A stretch of DNA of 17,937 nucleotides from an uncultured bacterium (GTDB lineage Bacteria; Bacteroidota; Ignavibacteria; Kapaibacteriales; UBA2268), in contig CALLXS010000061.1 in assembly GCA_937875295.1 (NCBI GenBank), forward strand, positions 1-17,937. Reading direction: 5' to 3'. Below the pieces are notes generated by a model that did no database searches, was not told the DNA's origin, and was given only the letters and a program-made list of their open reading frames with translations. Position 1 is the first letter of the stretch, and each line of letters starts with the position of its first letter. Of this stretch, positions 1 to 6,400 are shown piece after piece. The translations under genes were made by a program, and so were the position numbers.

Positions 1-341
1 TCAGATATGATAACAAATACTTTTAATTTCTTTTTATTCCTTTCTATTATTTCGTAGAGAAGTATAGCTTTTCCCGAATCATTTACATGTTTTCTTGTAC
101 CACCACCTACTTCACCAAATACCCTTTCTGCCGTTCTTTTAAAACTTAACACCTGAGCTTTCAGCATTCCCTTCTGTCCCACTGATTTTATTAAATTTTT
201 TTCTGCTTGAAAGGAAAATTGTTCGGGTACTAAAAGTATGAGATTTCTATTTTCATTTTCTTCTATTCTTTTTTTTATACTTTGAAGACAATAATAACTT
301 TTCCCACTTCCTGCCCTTCCGTATATAAACCTTATACTCAT
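1..341 (-). CDS. addB: AddB, ATP-dependent helicase/nuclease subunit B, N-terminal fragment (runs off left edge)
   Basis: This is the first 113 codons of a leftward gene that is open through the window edge. The protein starts MSIRFIYGRAGSGKSYY, with a P-loop (GRAGSGKS, residues 8-15) directly at the N-terminus. It continues with LLVPEQFSFQAEKNL (about 36-50) and VLSFKRTAERVFGEVGG (about 64-80). This is the layout of Firmicutes AddB, whose N-terminal helicase-like domain precedes a C-terminal nuclease domain with an iron-sulfur cluster; those parts lie outside the window. AddAB processes double-strand DNA ends and loads RecA at Chi sites. The ATG at 341-339 is chosen because it puts the P-loop at the usual place; an AGGTG element lies about ten bases upstream. 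The gene follows the preceding leftward frame by 21 bases. It is strongly Clostridia-like and does not fit the T9SS-bearing core of the window. The last residues before the edge (KVFVIIS) resemble the family less well. Confidence 0.85.
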   Translation of the reverse strand, partial: MSIRFIYGRAGSGKSYYCLQSIKKRIEENENRNLILLVPEQFSFQAEKNLIKSVGQKGMLKAQVLSFKRTAERVFGEVGGGTRKHVNDSGKAILLYEIIERNKKKLKVFVIIS

Positions 342-362
342 AATAATCACACACCTGTACTA

Positions 363-1712
363 TTAATTTTTCTTCATATTCTTAATTAACTTATTCCATT
401 TATCTACATAACTTCCTAATAACCATTGAGACATAACTGCTGTTTCTCCATTTTTTAAGTCAAACTCCCTGTCTAGTTTGCCTATTTTTTTATTATTTAA
501 AGAATAGATTTTTAACTTAGTTTCAGTTAAAACAACTATAAAGTCCCTATTTGGAGAAGTATATGCATCTACTGCATCTGGTATCTCTTTTTTTATTACA
601 TCAAATGATGGATATAAATCATCATAATCAGTTAAAATTGTAGGAGCTGCATACATCACATCAAAATCACCATAAGGAATTCTTCCTCTTAGCATCCATC
701 TACCGCTTCTCCTATCTACAGACCAATTAGTTTGCAGCTTATTTTCATCTATTTTATTTTTACTTAAGTTCATCTTTTTTAAATATAAATCTGCACTATA
801 TTTTAATCTACTCCCTGCATCATCCCCAAAAGCTTTAGAAAAATCCATCTTATTTCCATTGAAATTATCTAGAGGAAGTACACTAAAATCTCCACTTTCA
901 AATCTTTGGTCACCATCATCATCATTATAAACTTTTCTGTCATCCATAGAAATATATTCTTCACCTACAAATAGTATTTCGCTGCTACACCCAGAAATAT
1001 TACGATATTTAATTGTTGAAGTTTTGTTGTTTCCAAGGATCTCACTCCAAACAATATCCTTTTTCACACCTTTTTCCCATACTTTTTTTACTCCAACCTT
1101 CCAAAATCCACTTTTCCTTGGAACTACTAAATCTTTTATATTAACAATAGGCATAATCTTCCCATATGAGGAACTTATCCACAAAGTTCTATAATTACAC
1201 CCTAGTCCCAACTCATCAATACATTTAAGTCCTAAAAGCAATCCAGATTTAGAATTCGTTTCTTTTTGACTCTTTGGAATTATAAGCTTAGAGTTATTTT
1301 TATCTATATTTTTATGACTTTTTAATGTAGTAAATGCTGAATAAGCATCATTAGCATAGTCAAACATAGTAATTGAATCTGAACTTATATGCTCATTTTT
1401 TGACTCACCTATTCCTCTATCATCATAGCGAAATACAGCATAACCCTGTTGAACTAAATAATCAGAAATTTGCTTAAAGATCTTAAAACCAAATATTTCT
1501 TCATCTCTATTTTGTAATCCACTCCCTGTTACCAATACCAAAGCAGGATATTGATTTACTGTATCAGGTAGAGCAAGAGTACCACCAAATTTTAATTGTC
1601 CATTATTAAAAATTACATTTTGCTCTACCATATCTGCAAATGAACTAAATGTAGTAATTAACGTCAAAGCAATAATTGCAATAACATTTTTTAGTATAAA
1701 TTTAATTTTCAT
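363..1712 (-). CDS. Chimeric ORF: N-terminal alpha/beta hydrolase fragment joined to an unrecognised Firmicutes-like C-terminus
   Basis: The frame encodes 449 residues but reads as two unrelated proteins. Residues 1-27 are a signal peptide (cut near SSFA/DM). Residues 28-140 match a secreted alpha/beta hydrolase, with the oxyanion-type loop LVTGSGLQNRDEE (60-72) and RYDDRGIGES (95-104). The family should then read roughly SKxGLIGHSEGG, which carries the nucleophile serine. Instead, after NNSKL (139-143) the sequence becomes a polar, Trp/Lys/Asp-rich stretch with no nucleophile, catalytic Asp or His, so the hydrolase is not functional as written. Residues about 144-449 contain an aspartate-rich segment (YNDDDGDQRFESGD, 262-275) and repeated Trp/Tyr/Asp patterns; I do not recognise the family. 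Its stop lies just before addB, so this half probably belongs to the same Clostridia-like genome. The start ATG abuts the stop of the upstream lolA-like gene (TAA then ATG), so the front half belongs to that operon. An artificial join is more likely than a natural fusion. Confidence 0.8.
   Translation of the reverse strand: MKIKFILKNVIAIIALTLITTFSSFADMVEQNVIFNNGQLKFGGTLALPDTVNQYPALVLVTGSGLQNRDEEIFGFKIFKQISDYLVQQGYAVFRYDDRGIGESKNEHISSDSITMFDYANDAYSAFTTLKSHKNIDKNNSKLIIPKSQKETNSKSGLLLGLKCIDELGLGCNYRTLWISSSYGKIMPIVNIKDLVVPRKSGFWKVGVKKVWEKGVKKDIVWSEILGNNKTSTIKYRNISGCSSEILFVGEEYISMDDRKVYNDDDGDQRFESGDFSVLPLDNFNGNKMDFSKAFGDDAGSRLKYSADLYLKKMNLSKNKIDENKLQTNWSVDRRSGRWMLRGRIPYGDFDVMYAAPTILTDYDDLYPSFDVIKKEIPDAVDAYTSPNRDFIVVLTETKLKIYSLNNKKIGKLDREFDLKNGETAVMSQWLLGSYVDKWNKLIKNMKKN
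1284..1289. other. Probable chimeric junction (AAGCTT) inside the hydrolase frame
   Basis: Codons 142-143 (AAG CTT) of the chimeric frame mark the point where hydrolase similarity stops and the unrelated protein begins. The six bases form a HindIII recognition site. That would suit ligation of two restriction fragments, or short-homology joining during amplification or assembly. AAGCTT is frequent in this AT-rich window (at least seven other copies, for example at 830, 2871, 12519, 14754 and 16293), so the coincidence is suggestive only. The exact breakpoint could lie a few codons either side. Confidence 0.55.
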
Positions 1713-2333
1713 TTAATCAATTTCAATAACTTGAGAATTTTTAGGTAATTTGAAATTAAACTCTTTATCATTAATTTTCTTATTTATAGATAAAGATTTT
1801 ATCTTTAATCTTTGTTCTTGCCCATTATAGCTTAAATTAATCTGTTTAATATCAAATTTTTCATTTATTAAGACATTTAATTTGTCTATTTTATATTTAC
1901 TTTTATCTGAGTCGCTGATAGTAAAATCAACAGAATAGAGATTATTATTATTTTTATTAGTAGAAATCTCTTTTTTGAAATTATTTATTTTAGAATTCTT
2001 TAGAATATCAAAAAATATATTCTCAATTGATAAACTACTTCTATCGCTATCAAATTTCGAAATCATAACTTTATTGTTATTGACTGCATAATTCCAAATT
2101 TTGCTACCATTGCAGACGATAATTCTATCATAAGTATTTATTCTGTATTTATTCCCTTTTTTAGCTTTTATATAACCATAGTTATATTTATTATTTAAAT
2201 CAGAATAATCTAATTTAATTGTCTTGACACTCTTGAAGTTCTTTTCAATATATTTCTCTACATCTTCTCTATCTATTGCAAATAGATTAGAAGAAATTAA
2301 TACTGAGAATATAATTATTATTATCTTTTTCAT
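1713..2333 (-). CDS. LolA-like outer-membrane lipoprotein carrier protein
   Basis: A 206-residue periplasmic protein with a signal peptide (MKKIIIIIFSVLISSNLFA, cut near residue 19). The mature part has the LolA pattern: short amphipathic strands, then KGNKYRINTYDRIIVCNG (about 59-76), then SKIWNYAVNNNKVMISKFD, where LolA proteins typically have an 'R/Y-I-x(n)-dG-xx-W-x-Y' segment. The C-terminal half is a run of beta strands ending FNFKLPKNSQVIEID, like the usual 'F.f.~p.g~~v~~' ending. LolA carries lipoproteins across the periplasm to the outer membrane through a hydrophobic half-barrel. The ATG overlaps the stop of the upstream DUF3108 gene by four bases (ATGA), and the stop touches the start of the hydrolase, so the three genes form one transcript with probable translational coupling. 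Sequence identity within the LolA family is always low. The family call is firm; the exact cargo is unknown. Confidence 0.78.
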   Translation of the reverse strand: MKKIIIIIFSVLISSNLFAIDREDVEKYIEKNFKSVKTIKLDYSDLNNKYNYGYIKAKKGNKYRINTYDRIIVCNGSKIWNYAVNNNKVMISKFDSDRSSLSIENIFFDILKNSKINNFKKEISTNKNNNNLYSVDFTISDSDKSKYKIDKLNVLINEKFDIKQINLSYNGQEQRLKIKSLSINKKINDKEFNFKLPKNSQVIEID

Positions 2334-3142
2334 CTTTTCCTCGCATCAGTTGGATTTTTAAGCCCAGAATATTTAGTTAGTTCTGCATATACATCACCAA
2401 TTAAAATTTTAGTAGATACTTTCACAGGCATTTTATTTTCATCATCAGTTAGCCAAATAAATATATTTCCTTCGCTTTTAAATAACCCACCTTTTACTAC
2501 CAAAGGTTCAATTTTAATTGTTTCAAATGTGCCAGCTTCCACAGTTATAGTTTCTCTTTTATGAATTTTTACACCTAATTTATTTACTTTGCCATCAAAG
2601 AAGTTTTGTAAATAAAAGATAGTCCCATTTCTCATATTTTTTAGATTCAATGTACGCACATAATAGAATGCAGAAACTATATCAAAAATATCATTAGGAA
2701 CATTATAAGTTTTGTTTCCGTCAAAAGCAGTATTTTTATATTGGTCAAACTCTACACTTGCATCTTTTTTATATTTCCCTTCTCTGATTCTTTGTTGGAA
2801 TTTCCAAGGAAGTAAGGCTTCAGCATCTAAAATAGTACTATAAGCATCATCGACCTGATATATCCACCTTAAGCTTTCTAGAGAATATACTCTGAATTTA
2901 ATATCATAGCTTTTTCTATCATTTATTTTTGCAATTTTTGGCATAATTTGGAAATACCCTCTGCCAGCAGTAACAAATGAATAACCTACTTTATAATCTA
3001 ATCGCTCACCATAAGTAAAAGCATTATTGTCTGCTTTCCTTAGTTCTTCTGCATTAGCATTATAATTTGAACTAGCAATTAATGCGAAAAATGCAAGAAT
3101 TATATTCAAATAATTTTTCTTATTTAAAATGTAGTTTTTCAT
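2330..3142 (-). CDS. DUF3108 domain periplasmic protein
   Basis: A 270-residue exported protein with a signal peptide (about residues 1-31, ending NANA/EE). The mature part begins FTYGERLDYKVGYSFVTAGRGYFQI, the opening of DUF3108 proteins ('ge~l~Y~v~~~~i~aG~a'). It is followed by the usual beta-rich layout: SIxxLRWIYQVDDAYSTIL (about 90-107), LLPWKFQQRIREGKYKK (about 111-127), DIVSAFYYVRTLNL (about 154-167), FFDGKVNKLGVKIHKRETI, and ending near the conserved VKVSTKILIGDVYAELTKY (about 242-260). No enzymatic function is established for the family, and structural similarity to lipid- or lipoprotein-binding beta proteins is only a suggestion. It is the first gene of the leftward operon with the LolA-like gene and the hydrolase, so a role in envelope or lipoprotein handling is a reasonable inference. 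The ATG is chosen because it places the signal peptide at the N-terminus. Confidence 0.8.
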   Translation of the reverse strand: MKNYILNKKNYLNIILAFFALIASSNYNANAEELRKADNNAFTYGERLDYKVGYSFVTAGRGYFQIMPKIAKINDRKSYDIKFRVYSLESLRWIYQVDDAYSTILDAEALLPWKFQQRIREGKYKKDASVEFDQYKNTAFDGNKTYNVPNDIFDIVSAFYYVRTLNLKNMRNGTIFYLQNFFDGKVNKLGVKIHKRETITVEAGTFETIKIEPLVVKGGLFKSEGNIFIWLTDDENKMPVKVSTKILIGDVYAELTKYSGLKNPTDARKR

Positions 3143-3425
3143 ATCAAATTCCGTATTTAAATTATTATTTATTAATTTTTGGTTATAATTATATTTAATT
3201 ATATCCTTTTGACGTAATACGTTTTCTAATGTTTTTTTGTTTCGTTTAGCAAATTTTCTTTTATTTTATCCGTTTATAACTTTAAATATTTAACTTAAAT
3301 AAAATAATATTTAAATATTACTGCTATCTAAAATAAAAATATTATATTGCAATTTGTAACAAAATTAATAATATAAATGTAAATATATTACTAAAGGAAT
3401 TAATTTATACTTATACCTATACCCT

Positions 3426-6400
3426 ATGAAAAAATTAAATATTATAATATATATTTTGCTTTTATTTTCTCCTTTATTTATTAGCAGTTCATTTGCGAAT
3501 AATGAAGTGAAAGTAAATGATAATTCTATTTTTATTTCTATTTCTGATATTCAAGATAATTATCTTTCCGGCCTGCCAATAGACAGCAATGGGTTATATA
3601 TTGCTTATAATTTCGTATCAATTGCAAATAATCCTTTTAATGTGGAATCTAAAATTGTAAAATCAAAAAATATTAATAAAAATAAAGCATTTACAAAATT
3701 TCTAAACTATTCAATTCCCGACGAAACAAAACGAAATGATAATTATACAATTACTCATATAGGAACATACAAGGGAATTGATTTATATCAGATAAGAATT
3801 TATCCTGCATATATTAGCAAAAAAAGATTTAAACTAATTGACGAACAATTTATTTCAATTAACTTTGAAAATGAAATAAAAATTAATCATAATTATTTTG
3901 ACTTAGATATTGACAAATACTTCCAAAATATTATCAATCATCAACACTTATCTTATTTTGCCTATCAAGTGAATTTAGATAAATCAATTATTAATAACAA
4001 TAAGATATTAAATACTTTCCAAGATAATCAAACAGTACTTTATAATCCTAATTTGCATTATATTGAGATTAGCACTTCTGATGATGGTATCGGATTTATT
4101 CCAGTTAGCGAAGTACTTAAAATTTATGATGATTTATATGTATCTACACATGAATATAAATTTCTTCATTTAGCAAAAAATGGTTATGAAATTCCATATT
4201 TCGTTAATTCTAAAAATGGATTAATTAATCCAAACGATACTTTATTCTTTGAGTCATCAAGAAATAGTGGAGATACTACATATTATGATCATTATAATAA
4301 ATATCAAAAATTTTATTTATTTTATGATAACAGCTATAACTCAAAAATTTTAACAACTCAAGAACATATTGCTACTTCTAATCATATTTCTCAGGTTGAG
4401 ACAAAATTCCATTTTGAAATTGATAGCTTATATTGCGAAGGACAATTCGGAGATTCTAAAGACGAAAATTTTCTAGATCCCACTACTGGTAGTGGAGAGG
4501 GCTGGTTCGAATCAGATTTTCGTCCAAATTTATATCAAAACTATTATAAATCACCTGATACACTTAAAGAATATAATAAATTATTATTTCCTGCAAACAA
4601 CTCAGAAATAGAATTTAAATTTGCATTTTATCTCACTAGAATAAATGAAAGATTAGAATATAATAACAACATAAAAACCGATATAAATAATTTATTTTCT
4701 AATACTGAGAAATACAAATATATACGTAATGATTATTATAGATATAACAACTCAATTGTAAATTCAAATAATTTATTATATGGAATAAATAATATAAAAT
4801 ATACTGCTATTCCCTTAAAAGAAGTATATACCGGTAATGGTACTGACGAAGATGGAGCTATGGGAGTCGATTATTTGTCAATTTCAGGAAAATTTCTTCC
4901 CATAGTAATTGATGATAAAATTACTTTTAAATTAGGGAATATTGATACTCCTAGCAATTTAGAGCTTTATCCCTTTTCATCTGATAAAGTGCTTGCAATC
5001 GATCCAGATAATAACTTACTATTCAATTATAACGCAGTAAAAGGGTATTCAATCTCTATTAATAGTAGCAATACTCTAAGCAAAACTGAATTTTATATTA
5101 ATAATGTTCAAGCATATTCAGATAATAAAATTGGATTTCATTTATTATATTTAGATGAACAAAATAAGCCAATTGCTGAATCATTCGACCAAGATTTAAT
5201 TGAAGTATTTGTTTCGAAAGTTAACAATATAAAGAACCAAAATTATATTGCAGTTGCAATCAATAAACTCAATTTGTCGAATACTGAACTTAACTTACTC
5301 AAAAGTATAAATATAAATACAGACAATTATAATCCGAATAACGCATTGGCTCTTATTATCGATAAGAATACAAAGAATTCAATTGGAAATATTTCCAGCA
5401 AAAACAATAATGAAGAAAAAATATCAAAATATATCGATTTTATTCCTGATAATAATGGCACAAAATATAAAATTTCTCTTTATCTTGCTACAGGACAATA
5501 TGATCATATTATCGTCAGTGATTATTCTAAGCTAAATCACGTCATTCTTGAAAATACTTCAAGTACAAATTTAAAAGATACTGCAAATGAATCCAATTAT
5601 TTAATAATATCATCAAAACAATTAGAAAAATCAGCTTTAAAATACAAAGAATATAGAGAAACTACTCATAAAAATATTAAAACAAATATCGTATTTGTAG
5701 AAGATATTTTCAAAGAATTTAGTTTCGGGAAACGCAACCCACAATTCATTAAGAATTATATTTCATACGCTTATAGAAATTGGAAAAATTATAAATTGCA
5801 AACTATTTTGCTTTTAGGAGATGCAAGCGTAGATCCACGCAAAATTGTTCAAAAAAGCAAAATGAATGATATAGTCCCATCATTTGGAATACCAGTGAGC
5901 GATTCGTGGTATACTATGATGGATGGGGATAATGATTATATTAGCGATATTAACATATCGAGGATTCCAGCTCAAATAAATCAAGACTTCGATAATTATT
6001 TCGAGAAATTAGTAGAGTTTGAAAAAAAATCAAATGCATCATGGAAAAATTCTGTTCTATTTATGGTTGGTGGAGAAAGTCTTAATCAACAATATGAATT
6101 TGATGTATATTTTATTAAAAGATTAATGGAGCAAATGCAGAAATCTAATATTTGTTTTGATTATGAAAAAATCAAAAAAAATATGGATAATAAAGTAAGT
6201 GATTCCGAAGGACCAAAAATTATCCAAGCTCTAAATAAAGGAAAAATATTTACATACTTTGTTGGGCATGGCTCTGCTGAAGTACTTGATATGGAAGGAT
6301 GGATGCCAAATAATTTATCAAATTTCGGCAAAAATGGAATTTTCTATGCATCATCTTGTTCTATGGGTGCCTTTGGATTAGAAGTAAATTATTCTCGTTT

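Noticed and set aside
1284..1289. AAGCTT at the junction as proof of HindIII cloning
   Set aside because: At least seven other AAGCTT sites occur in the window, so the site alone proves nothing; it is recorded only as supporting the protein-level break.
3360..3367. Leftward -7 box TAATTTTG (reads CAAAATTA on the + strand) upstream of the DUF3108 gene
   Set aside because: No TTTG -33 box lies 19-21 bases upstream and the implied leader would be over 200 bases; single-box matches are expected by chance in this AT-rich spacer.
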